This document shows, in pieces, positions 1-6,069 of a DNA stretch of 15,053 nucleotides. The notes beneath the pieces were generated by a model. That model had not been told where the DNA came from. It did not search any database and saw only the letters and a list, made by a program, of their open reading frames with translations. The stretch covers positions 1 through 15,053 of the forward strand of contig RZYZ01000026.1 of assembly GCA_009930125.1 (NCBI GenBank), written 5' to 3'. Position 1 is the first letter of the stretch; every line of letters begins with the position of its first letter. The translations under genes and the position numbers were made by a program. The stretch is from Clostridia bacterium (GTDB lineage: Bacteria; Bacillota; Clostridia; Clostridiales; Clostridiaceae).

Positions 1-19
1 ACAACAATACAAAACCAAT

Positions 20-50
20 AAAAACCTCGCAAATTTCTTTGTTTGCAAGG
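20..50 (-). terminator. Leftward rho-independent terminator
   Basis: Arms at 25-33 and 42-50 form a 9-bp stem around an 8-nt loop. On the minus strand the one imperfect pair is an allowed U-G wobble, and the stem is followed by five T (24-20). On the plus strand the same position is a C-A mismatch, so leftward termination is favoured. It lies beyond the first acetyltransferase terminator and may be a backup stop. Confidence 0.6.
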
Positions 51-125
51 CTTTTCATTGAATATATACTGTTTCAACTGTCAAAGTCGGGATTATAACG
101 TAACCGGTAACGGAATTAAAGCACG

Positions 126-149
126 AAAAAATACAGCCCGAAGGCTGTA
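126..149 (-). terminator. Terminator of the first GNAT gene
   Basis: On the minus strand a 7-bp stem (149-143 with 138-132) closes a TTCG tetraloop and runs straight into six T (131-126). It sits 12 bases past the acetyltransferase stop codon, so it ends that monocistronic transcript. Confidence 0.88.
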
Positions 150-161
150 GTGTGAAAATGT

Positions 162-656
162 TTATGCGGCTTTTTTCAGAAAAGTGTTCATGTCCATGGA
201 TAGATAATGACTTTCGCCGCTTTTTCCATCCGATTCAAATCCAATGTGTTCAAACATGAACAGAGATCTTTTATTCATGGGCTTTATTTTCGCTTCTATT
301 TTCTCATAACGAAGAGAGAAGAACGCTTCACTTAAGGCTTTTTTCAATGCCGTCTTGCCATAGCCTTGACCCCAGAGTTCCTTGTCTCCGATGGTAATCA
401 CGATTTCGTGGCCTTTTCTTTTGGGAACAAATTTGACATACCCTATGGATTCACCATGAAGACAGATCAGATAGAACAAACCGCGCTGATTGAAGATCTG
501 ATTGTAAATGGGCAGATTCGATGTATTCACCATATGTCTGATCTGGTTACTGATCTGATCCTCTTCATTGAGATAAGCAATGATCTCATGGTCTTCCAGC
601 CAATCGGCAATCTTAAGGGCATCCTCGGTAAAGATATCCTGTCGAAGTGTAATCAT
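162..656 (-). CDS. GNAT family N-acetyltransferase (RimJ/RimL-like)
   Basis: This is a predicted 164-residue acetyl-CoA-dependent N-acetyltransferase; its substrate cannot be told from sequence. The fold is recognised from the acetyl-CoA binding stretch around residues 88-105 (ITIGDKELWGQGYGKTAL, a variant of the Q/RxxGxG/A motif) and from the later NKRSLFMFEHIGF segment (128-140), typical of the C-terminal half of RimJ/RimL-type GNATs. An in-frame ATG lies 18 bases further upstream at 674. However, an AAGGAG ribosome binding site at 668-663 overlaps the codons after that ATG and is 6 nt from the ATG at 656, so 656 is the better start. The gene is alone: a sigma-A promoter lies just upstream (726-754) and a UUCG-loop terminator just downstream. 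Family assignment is confident; a role in ribosomal protein or small-molecule acetylation is only a guess. Confidence 0.85.
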   Translation of the reverse strand: MITLRQDIFTEDALKIADWLEDHEIIAYLNEEDQISNQIRHMVNTSNLPIYNQIFNQRGLFYLICLHGESIGYVKFVPKRKGHEIVITIGDKELWGQGYGKTALKKALSEAFFSLRYEKIEAKIKPMNKRSLFMFEHIGFESDGKSGESHYLSMDMNTFLKKAA

Positions 657-725
657 TTCAAACTCCTTGTACATACAATATTTTCAGTCATGTATGAAAA
701 ACCTTCAAACTGAACAGTTCTTTGT

Positions 726-754
726 ATTCTAATATGAAAATGGATCCATTTCAA
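726..754 (-). promoter_or_regulatory. Sigma-A promoter of the GNAT gene with embedded palindrome
   Basis: On the minus strand TTGAAA (754-749), a 17-nt spacer and TAGAAT (731-726) make a good vegetative promoter, predicting a start near 719 and a leader of about 60 nt. The spacer and the edge of the -35 box contain a perfect 14-bp palindrome, AAATGGATCCATTT (738-751), which could be an operator. Confidence 0.65.
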
Positions 755-1004
755 AGGAGTTACTCCAGAGCAGAACCGTTTAGCATGTTTTATCTCGTTT
801 TTTCTATAGTTCCCTCTGTTTTGTTCATCTAAACAATATTAAATGATATCATATTAACATAAAGCTAAATAAAAATTGATAAAATGAGTTTCTATGAAAA
901 TATATGAAATATCTTAATGAAATCTGAATTTAACCACTACTTATTTGGCAAACCGTGAATAGAGGCTGGAAGGGGAGTTTTGTTTGCTCAAAGAGAATCA
1001 TGAA
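755..1004. other. AT-rich gene-free stretch between GNAT and tRNA-Trp
   Basis: I see no convincing gene here. The part from about 830 to 940 is very AT-rich. A 23-codon frame on the minus strand, just past the tRNA terminator, has no ribosome binding site. No repeats, RNA family or strong promoter were recognised. Confidence 0.5.
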
Positions 1005-1005
1005 A

Positions 1006-1036
1006 TTGAAAACGGCCTGGTACATCGTACCAGACC
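1006..1036 (-). terminator. Terminator of tRNA-Trp
   Basis: A 10-bp stem (minus strand 1036-1027 with 1023-1014, one U-G wobble) with a GAT loop is followed by G, TTTT and an AT-rich stretch. It begins 10 bases after the CCA end of the tRNA. The T tract is short, so this is a moderate rather than strong terminator. Confidence 0.6.
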
Positions 1037-1045
1037 GATTCACTA

Positions 1046-1119
<74 letters not shown>

Positions 1120-1128
1120 AAAAGCTTG

Positions 1129-1149
1129 CGTAGCCTTAAGTTGGCTACG
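1129..1149 (-). other. Hairpin in the tRNA-Trp 5' leader
   Basis: A perfect 7-bp inverted repeat (CGTAGCC at 1129-1135 and GGCTACG at 1143-1149) with a 7-nt loop occupies nearly all of the predicted 30-nt pre-tRNA leader. It probably affects 5' processing or leader stability; this is inference. Confidence 0.5.
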
Positions 1150-1155
1150 TTGTCT

Positions 1156-1184
1156 ATTCTATCATCCATGCGGATTGATGTCAA
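1156..1184 (-). promoter_or_regulatory. Strong sigma-A promoter of tRNA-Trp
   Basis: On the minus strand a perfect TTGACA (1184-1179), exactly 17 nt, then TAGAAT (1161-1156). The predicted start is near 1149, about 30 nt before the mature tRNA. It is among the best promoter matches in the window, as expected for a stable RNA gene. Confidence 0.88.
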
Positions 1185-1230
1185 CAATTTGTAAATAAAT
1201 TCTTTGAAAGTGAAAAACAGGTAATAGGAT

Positions 1231-1354
1231 CTATTTTACACTCTGCTTCTCTGTCTGGTTAAGCTCTGCATACTTCATGGAGCGGATCACAAACAGGATG
1301 CTCTTTGGATGTACCGGACTTGAAACGTTCTCAGCTAATTGATTGAAGTAGGTT
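1231..1354 (-). pseudogene. Possible decayed coding remnant (C-terminal fragment)
   Basis: On the minus strand an open frame runs from just after a TGA near 1358 to a TAG at 1233-1231. It encodes about 40 residues of ordinary protein-like composition, with segments reading FNQLAENVSSPVHPK, SILFVIRSM and KYAELNQTEK. It has no ribosome binding site and no credible start. It is richer in G+C than the flanking intergenic DNA, and its left end runs into the yqeC promoter. It looks like the tail of a lost gene, but chance is not excluded and I recognise no family. Confidence 0.3.
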
Positions 1355-1381
1355 CACAAATGCCTTTCTTTAAGATATTAT
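1353..1381 (+). promoter_or_regulatory. Promoter of the yqeC operon
   Basis: TTCACA (1353-1358), 17 nt, TATTAT (1376-1381). The predicted start near 1388 gives a leader of about 40 nt before the yqeC start. Confidence 0.6.
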
Positions 1382-1428
1382 AAATGTAATGCAGTAATGC
1401 TGTAAACAGTCTTTTTGGAGGTGGTCAG

Positions 1429-2163
1429 GTGCTACATGAAATTCTGAAACTGAATAAGTATCCGAATGTATCGCTGGTCGGAGCAGGTGGTAAAACCACG
1501 CTCATCAATAAACTGACTGAATCTTTACGAAAAAAGAAGAAGATACTGGTTTCCAGCACCACCACGTTCATTAAGCCTGAGATCACCATGTATGATTTCA
1601 TGGACTATGCTTATCATAAGGATTATGACCTTGGCAGCATCAATCGGCCCGGTATATACATCATCGGGAAAGGTAAGAATCTGGAGGATCTTGTTTTTGG
1701 TCTGAGTACAGAAGATATCGAAAATCTTGCAGATGGCTTTGACCACACAATCATCGAATGCGATTTCTCCAATGGAAGACCGCTGAAGGGATTCCGCGAT
1801 CATGAGCCTAAGATTCCATCCACTACAGACATCACCATCGGAGTGCTTGATATTCAGTCCCTGGGACTCATGGTAAATGCCACGAACATTCATCATCTGG
1901 ATAAGTATCTGGAACTCACCGGAAGCTCCATCGGTTCCCTTGTGACCATTGGTCATCTTGCTAAAATTGTGAATGATAAGATGGCACTTTTCAAAAATGC
2001 GGTTGGGAAAAAAGTGCTCTATATCAACAAAGTGGAAAAGGAAATGGATGAAGCTCTGGCTTTGAATCTGTTTGAAACCATAGATCTGTCAGATATTGAC
2101 CTGGTCATTGAAGGAAGTTTAATAGAAGATCGTTATTTTGTCCTATATGAGAAGCAGTATTAA
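1429..2163 (+). CDS. yqeC: YqeC-like selenium-dependent hydroxylase accessory protein
   Basis: This 244-residue protein matches the YqeC family, an accessory factor linked by phylogenetic association to selenium-containing molybdenum hydroxylases (purine/xanthine dehydrogenase type); its exact reaction is unknown. Visible signatures are a P-loop-like VGAGGKTTL (residues 17-25), the STTTFIKPE block (43-51), the IIECDFSNGRPLKGFRDHEPKIP region (108-130) and INKVE (199-203). In the family as I know it the middle motif usually reads EADGS with PLK and HEPVIP; here ADG is replaced by CDF, while the PLK and HEP parts are kept. The start is GTG at 1429, set by GGAGGT at 1417-1422 with a 6-nt spacer. 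It is followed after 15 nt by a phosphoesterase gene, probably in the same operon. No molybdenum hydroxylase, selD or yqeB lies in the window. Confidence 0.85.
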   Translation: MLHEILKLNKYPNVSLVGAGGKTTLINKLTESLRKKKKILVSSTTTFIKPEITMYDFMDYAYHKDYDLGSINRPGIYIIGKGKNLEDLVFGLSTEDIENLADGFDHTIIECDFSNGRPLKGFRDHEPKIPSTTDITIGVLDIQSLGLMVNATNIHHLDKYLELTGSSIGSLVTIGHLAKIVNDKMALFKNAVGKKVLYINKVEKEMDEALALNLFETIDLSDIDLVIEGSLIEDRYFVLYEKQY

Positions 2164-2178
2164 CGGGGGAATCATCAG

Positions 2179-2922
2179 ATGAAATACTTGATATTAAGTG
2201 ATATACATTCAAATATTCAGGCATTTACAAAAGTGCTTGAGACAGAAAAATACGATAAGATTCTCTTTCTGGGAGATGTGATCGGATATGGCGCAGATCC
2301 TTATCTCTGCTATAAACGCTTCCTTGAGCTTGGTGGAGAGGGTGTTCTTGGAAATCATGAGTATGGCGTAATCAAACCCTTTACGCTGGTGAATTTCAGT
2401 GAAAATGCAAGACTTGGGGTCATGCATACCATCAAGAATCTGCCAAAGGAATATGTGGATCACATGAAAAAACTTCCTGAGATCATTCAGGTGGAGGATT
2501 TCGTTCTTTGTCATTCCATGCTGGGGCATCCACTGGAATTCCCTTATGTTTTTCCGGAAAACAAGGACTCCGTTTTTCTCCGTGAAAGTTTTGCCGCCAT
2601 GAAGAAATTTGGTGCCAAAGTCATGTTTACAGGGCATACCCATAAACCCTGCATCTTCAAATACAAAAGCGATGAAACCATCGAAATGTACGATTCACAG
2701 AATGGAGACATCTATCTGGATGAAAATCTTTATATCATCAATGTCGGAAGTGTAGGGCAGTCCAGAAACAGCATACCCAAGGCACACTATATTCTTTATG
2801 ACACCAACGAAAGAAAAGTGGCGTTCAGAGCTGTGGATTACAACATCAAGGAAGCTGCCAGAAGAATTGAGGATGCAGGACTTCCGGACTTTCTGGCGAA
2901 AAGACTCTTTCTGGGGATCTAA
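2179..2922 (+). CDS. Calcineurin-like metallophosphoesterase (YfcE-type)
   Basis: This is a 247-residue cytoplasmic metal-dependent phosphoesterase. The complete metal-ligand set of the family is visible: DIHSN (residues 8-12), LGDVIGYG (31-38), GNHE (58-61), a lone His at 112 in the CHSM segment, and GHTHKP (152-157). These normally hold two divalent metals for hydrolysing phosphomono- or diesters. The C-terminal stretch (VDYNIKEAARRIEDAGLP, 219-236) is typical of stand-alone bacterial members whose natural substrate is generally unknown. The ATG at 2179 has a GGGGGA ribosome binding site 8 nt upstream. It follows yqeC by 15 nt with no terminator between, so the two are probably co-transcribed. 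No clear terminator follows it, so some read-through into ohrR is possible. The biological link with yqeC is not established. Confidence 0.88.
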   Translation: MKYLILSDIHSNIQAFTKVLETEKYDKILFLGDVIGYGADPYLCYKRFLELGGEGVLGNHEYGVIKPFTLVNFSENARLGVMHTIKNLPKEYVDHMKKLPEIIQVEDFVLCHSMLGHPLEFPYVFPENKDSVFLRESFAAMKKFGAKVMFTGHTHKPCIFKYKSDETIEMYDSQNGDIYLDENLYIINVGSVGQSRNSIPKAHYILYDTNERKVAFRAVDYNIKEAARRIEDAGLPDFLAKRLFLGI

Positions 2923-2940
2923 GCAGTGCCGAATGAAATA

Positions 2941-2985
2941 TTGACATTCAATAATAATTTATGATACAATTTAATTGAATACAAT
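2941..2985 (+). promoter_or_regulatory. ohrR promoter with overlapping OhrR-type operator
   Basis: TTGACA (2941-2946), 18 nt, TACAAT (2965-2970) forms a good sigma-A promoter. The -10 element is itself the left arm of TACAATTTAATTGAA (2965-2979), one base short of the TACAATT-N-AATTGTA palindrome described for Bacillus OhrR. Extra half-site-like repeats flank it (ATTCAAT 2946-2952, ATTGAAT 2974-2980, CAAT 2982-2985). This layout fits negative autoregulation by the downstream gene. Confidence 0.75.
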
Positions 2986-3003
2986 AAGACATGAGGTAAT
3001 ATT

Positions 3004-3465
3004 ATGATAGATGAATTAAAACTTGAAAATCAGCTTTGTTTTGCAGTATACGCATTCTCAAGAGAAATCACTAAAATATACAGACCCCTGCTGGAACCGT
3101 TGGGTTTGACTTACACACAGTATCTCGTTATGATCGTTCTTTGGGAAAAGGATGGTATTTCGCTGAAAGAACTGGGTGGTAAGTTAAGACTCGATTCCGG
3201 TACATTGACTCCGCTTCTCAAAAAACTGGAGAATGATGGAAACATTGAGAGAACCCGAGATAAAAGAGATGAACGTAATCTGATCATCTATCTCAGCGAA
3301 AAAGGGAAGACCCTCATGAAGGAAGCGGAAAAGGTGCCCCACAATATCGCGTGCAGTCTGCCGATGGATATTGACGGTGTGGTAGGGCTTCGTGAACAGC
3401 TGAAGCTTATTCTGGATCAGCTGGACAATCAGACGAAAGACAATATCATAGACGATAAAAAATAG
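3004..3465 (+). CDS. ohrR: MarR-family organic-hydroperoxide sensor OhrR
   Basis: This is a 153-residue winged-helix repressor. The N-terminal block LENQLCFAVYAFSREITKIYRPLL (residues 7-30), the LGLTYTQYLVMIVLWE segment and the SGTLTPLLKKLE recognition helix (65-75) are diagnostic of the OhrR branch of MarR proteins. Cys12, Tyr16 and Tyr26 have the same spacing as the reactive Cys15 and the Tyr19/Tyr29 pair of Bacillus OhrR. A second cysteine, Cys117, falls where the resolving Cys127 of Xanthomonas OhrR would lie if there are no indels, suggesting a two-Cys sensor. In the family, oxidation of the N-terminal Cys by organic hydroperoxides or hypochlorite releases the operator. ATG 3004 has GAGG 7 nt upstream. 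An OhrR-like operator overlaps its own -10. No ohr peroxidase gene is adjacent, so targets other than itself must lie elsewhere. Confidence 0.87.
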   Translation: MIDELKLENQLCFAVYAFSREITKIYRPLLEPLGLTYTQYLVMIVLWEKDGISLKELGGKLRLDSGTLTPLLKKLENDGNIERTRDKRDERNLIIYLSEKGKTLMKEAEKVPHNIACSLPMDIDGVVGLREQLKLILDQLDNQTKDNIIDDKK

Positions 3466-3472
3466 GATAAGA

Positions 3473-3501
3473 AAGGAGCAGTGAAATTACTGCTCCTTTT
3501 T
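3473..3501. terminator. Bidirectional terminator between ohrR and the kinase gene
   Basis: A 10-bp perfect stem (AAGGAGCAGT at 3473-3482 with ACTGCTCCTT at 3489-3498) and a 6-nt loop, followed on the plus strand by TTTTT. It starts just after the ohrR stop and lies 11 bases past the kinase stop on the other strand, where the T run is weaker. It serves both convergent units. Confidence 0.9.
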
Positions 3502-3512
3502 CATGCTATTTT

Positions 3513-5012
3513 TCAGGACTTGGATTCATCCGGTCCCATAATCGTTTCGGATCCTCTTCTAGAGAAGGTTTCATTCTCGTCAGAGGGGAGGGGAAAATTC
3601 GATGTGGTTTCCATCTCATCGCCGGAAACATCGTCTCCGATTTCATACAGGTTGAACTTGATCGTAAATGTGGAGCCTTTACCCACTGTGGAGGTGACAT
3701 TGATGGTTCCTCCATTGAGCTTCACAAAGTTCTTCACAATGGTCAGGCCGATGCCGCTTCCCTCGATGACTTCTCTGGACTTATCCACTCGATAGAATCT
3801 TTCGAAAACATTCGGCAGATCTTCTTCAGGAATACCGATGCCGGTATCTTTGATTCGAATATAGCAGTACCTGTCATCTCTTGTGAGTCTGATGGTGATA
3901 GTACCATTTCGAGGAGTGAATTTGATGGCATTATGCAGGAGGTTTGTCACCACCTGATAGATGGAATGCTTGTCTGCAAGAATGAGGAAGTCCGAATTCT
4001 TCTGGAAAACATACTTCAGTCGGATGGATTTCTCCTTGGTCAGTCCCTGAAAGTTATGATAGATATCCTGCAGGACCTGCTTGATATCCATCACCACGAT
4101 TTTCGCTACCATGCTCTCGGACTCGAACTGTTTCAGGATATTGAGATTATCCAGAAGCTTACCGAATCTCACAACCTCTGAATTCAGAGACTGCAGTCTT
4201 TCAGAGGTCGCTGGCAGGATTCCGTCAATGATCGCTTCAAGATTCGTCTGCAGTACATTAAGCGGATTCCGCAGTTCATGGGACACATCTGTAATCAGTC
4301 TTTTTCTTAGCATGTCCTGCCGATCCAGTTTTTCTCCCAGGGAGTTGATGCTGTTTCTTAAGGTTTCTATCTCCACCACATCAGCTTCTGAATTCTCTCG
4401 AGCGGAAAGATCTCCCATGGATAGACTGTAGGCGGTGTGGGAGATTTTTTCAATGGGATCGGAGAGTTGCCTTGCCACGAAGAGCGCAATGAGTATGATC
4501 AGAAATACGGCCAGAAATGCACTGATGAGTATACTCATGGTAATGGAATTGAGAAAATTCTCGTCTTCCTGAGAAATCACCAGAGGGGAGAACTGTCCAA
4601 TGACAACATAGCCCACGATTCTGTTCTCGTATTTGATCGGATATTCATTGGGTACATACTGTTCCATACTGAATGAGGAATCCGGATTGATCTCTTTTTC
4701 CTTTTCCACAAGCTTCAGGGGATCCATTGCCCACATGACGCTTTTATCCCAGTTCAGAAGTGAGATGGTGAAAGCGGATGATTCCGCTTCTCTTTCCAGA
4801 CTCTTGCCTGAAGTGATGGTCCACCTTTCGTCACGCAGATAATTATCTCTGAACGTATCAATGATTCTTTCATCTCTTTTGGTCTGATTGACCTGCAGGT
4901 AGTCGTTGAATCGGGCATTCAATGTCAGATTGATGACTACATAGGCGATCAGCAGAGATAAGAGGGCACTAAGGGATATGGCGATGGTGATCTTGTATTT
5001 AATTGATCTCAA
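3513..5012 (-). CDS. Membrane sensor histidine kinase
   Basis: This 499-residue kinase is the sensor of the two-component system encoded with the regulator just upstream. Order of domains: TM1 about 8-30, an extracytoplasmic sensing region about 31-156, TM2 about 157-180, a HAMP linker about 181-233, a HisKA dimerisation helix with DVSHELRNPL (phospho-acceptor His245), and a HATPase domain with N box (N357, N361), G1 DTGIGIP (389-395), F box FERFYR (403-408) and G2 GSGIGLTIVK (418-427). There is no PAS domain between HAMP and HisKA, unlike WalK. The tail after about 457 is acidic, polar and probably disordered. The start is a TTG directly abutting the regulator's TAA stop (TAATTG); no other start is available in that part of the frame, and GGTGGTGG within the regulator's last codons can act as ribosome binding site. 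Translational coupling is likely. The signal sensed is unknown. Confidence 0.93.
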   Translation of the reverse strand: MRSIKYKITIAISLSALLSLLIAYVVINLTLNARFNDYLQVNQTKRDERIIDTFRDNYLRDERWTITSGKSLEREAESSAFTISLLNWDKSVMWAMDPLKLVEKEKEINPDSSFSMEQYVPNEYPIKYENRIVGYVVIGQFSPLVISQEDENFLNSITMSILISAFLAVFLIILIALFVARQLSDPIEKISHTAYSLSMGDLSARENSEADVVEIETLRNSINSLGEKLDRQDMLRKRLITDVSHELRNPLNVLQTNLEAIIDGILPATSERLQSLNSEVVRFGKLLDNLNILKQFESESMVAKIVVMDIKQVLQDIYHNFQGLTKEKSIRLKYVFQKNSDFLILADKHSIYQVVTNLLHNAIKFTPRNGTITIRLTRDDRYCYIRIKDTGIGIPEEDLPNVFERFYRVDKSREVIEGSGIGLTIVKNFVKLNGGTINVTSTVGKGSTFTIKFNLYEIGDDVSGDEMETTSNFPLPSDENETFSRRGSETIMGPDESKS

Positions 5013-5711
5013 TTACTGTCCACCACCAAACTTATAGCCCAGCTTGAAAACTGTAATGATATAAGAAGGGTTTTTCGTATCTTCTTCGATCTTCTTTCGG
5101 ATATTTTTGATGTGTACATCAATGGTACGATCCACCCCTTCAAAATCGGGACCCAGCACTCTGTCAATGAGTGTCTCTCTTGTAAGAACAATCCCGGGAT
5201 TCGAGGAAAGGATGCTTAAAATATCGAATTCGATAGGGGTCAATGCCACTTCTTCATTCTTCAGCCTGACTTCTCTTTTATCATGGTCGATGATCAGTTC
5301 TCCGTTGTTGAAAGAAATGATATTGCCGCTTCCACCTTCATCTTTGATTCTTCTGAAGAGCGCATTCACTCTCGCTACGATTTCTCTTGGGGAGAAGGGT
5401 TTTACAAGATATTCATCTGCCCCCAGATCAAGACCTCTGATTCTTTCTTCCAAGCTGGACTTCGCTGTGAGCATGAAGATATAGGTGTTGGATTTGGATC
5501 GTATTCTCTTGCAGATTTCTTCTCCGGATATATCCGGAAGCATCAGGTCAAGAATAATCAGATCGAAATCAATCTCTTCTGCATACTCCAGTCCCTTATA
5601 GCCACGTTCTGCTGTGTAGACTTCATAACCTTCTTTTCTAAGATAGGCCGATATGGCTTCCAGTACGGATGGTTCATCTTCTATAATTAATATTTTATTG
5701 ATGATAATCAC
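5013..5711 (-). CDS. OmpR/PhoB-family response regulator
   Basis: This is a receiver plus winged-helix transcription factor of up to 232 residues. The receiver has the acidic pair ED (11-12), the phospho-acceptor Asp55 in LIILDLMLPD, Thr82 and Lys104 (LVKPF). The DNA-binding half has LTPIEFDILSIL (157-168) and a recognition helix DRTIDVHIKNIRKKI (194-208) like those of PhoB and WalR. The start is uncertain. The GTG at 5711 lies inside the GAGGTG ribosome binding site and only about 9 nt from the predicted transcription start. The codon at ideal spacing (5702-5700, giving NKILIIEDEP after the start residue) is ATC, one base from ATG. The kinase gene follows with no gap, so both form one operon. 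Two TGTAAT-type direct repeats in the divergent region upstream are candidate binding sites. Confidence 0.93.
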   Translation of the reverse strand: MIIINKILIIEDEPSVLEAISAYLRKEGYEVYTAERGYKGLEYAEEIDFDLIILDLMLPDISGEEICKRIRSKSNTYIFMLTAKSSLEERIRGLDLGADEYLVKPFSPREIVARVNALFRRIKDEGGSGNIISFNNGELIIDHDKREVRLKNEEVALTPIEFDILSILSSNPGIVLTRETLIDRVLGPDFEGVDRTIDVHIKNIRKKIEEDTKNPSYIITVFKLGYKFGGGQ

Positions 5712-5726
5712 CTCTTTTCTTATGTG

Positions 5727-5756
5727 ATTATAACATTAGAAAAGAGTGGTTGGCAA
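5727..5756 (-). promoter_or_regulatory. Promoter of the two-component operon
   Basis: On the minus strand TTGCCA (5756-5751), 18 nt, perfect TATAAT (5732-5727). The predicted start near 5720 leaves only about 18 nt before codon 5702 and about 9 nt before the GTG at 5711, which bears on the start-codon choice. Confidence 0.75.
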
Positions 5757-5808
5757 AGATTTGCACGGTCTTACGCGAATGTTTAAGAATATTAAGATTA
5801 AAATATTC

Positions 5809-5825
5809 TGTAATATTTCTGTGAA
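5809..5825 (+). promoter_or_regulatory. WalR-box-like direct repeat, distal
   Basis: TGTAAT at 5809-5814, 5 nt, TGTGAA at 5820-5825. The first half fits the WalR consensus TGTWAH and the second has one deviation. It lies about 90 bases upstream of the predicted start of the response-regulator operon, on the far side of its -35, and about 245 bases upstream of the hydrolase gene. Confidence 0.45.
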
Positions 5826-6015
5826 CGTAATTTCAATAAAAATACAGGCGTTTCTCTGGTATATATACTTGAATCCTGATGTAGGCTTATTTTATAAGTG
5901 TCCGTTCTGAAATAGCGGAATGCCTATGTTAACAATCGTTTCCGCTCTTCTAAATTCTTGAATGTTTTATCAATCCCTTTATACCTTCTTCATAAGTTAA
6001 ACCTATAATTCAATC

Positions 6016-6032
6016 TGTAATAACTTTGTAAT
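6016..6032 (+). promoter_or_regulatory. WalR-box direct repeat before the cwlO-like gene
   Basis: TGTAAT (6016-6021), AACTT, TGTAAT (6027-6032) matches the published WalR/YycF consensus TGTWAH-N5-TGTWAH exactly, with the 11-bp helical spacing. It ends 37 bases before the hydrolase start codon. It would overlap the -35 region of a promoter using TATATT at 6044-6049, the usual place for an OmpR-family activator; relative to the TATAAT at 6004-6009 it would instead lie downstream. Confidence 0.65.
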
Positions 6033-6069
6033 AAATGCAACGATATATTTGAATCCTTTGGAGGTCGAA

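Larger units (their letters stand above)
5757..6069. other. Divergent intergenic region between the two-component operon and the cwlO-like gene
   Basis: This holds about 310 bases without a coding gene. Contents seen: two direct-repeat boxes (listed separately); a possible rightward promoter TTGAAT (5869-5874), 17 nt, TTATAA (5892-5897); a perfect 7-bp inverted repeat AGCGGAA/TTCCGCT (5914-5920 and 5940-5946) with a 19-nt loop; and TATAAT at 6004-6009 and TATATT at 6044-6049 as further -10 candidates for the hydrolase gene. If the distal promoter is used the leader is about 165 nt. I do not recognise a known riboswitch class. Confidence 0.55.

Noticed and set aside
43..70. Rightward promoter-like TTGCAA, 16 nt, TATACT
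   Set aside because: It overlaps a terminator and drives nothing but antisense of the acetyltransferase gene. The hexamers are mediocre.
5773..6048. Possible riboswitch (for example c-di-AMP or c-di-GMP type) in the cwlO-like leader
   Set aside because: None of the conserved core sequences of these classes was found. Only a 7-bp inverted repeat with a long loop is present.
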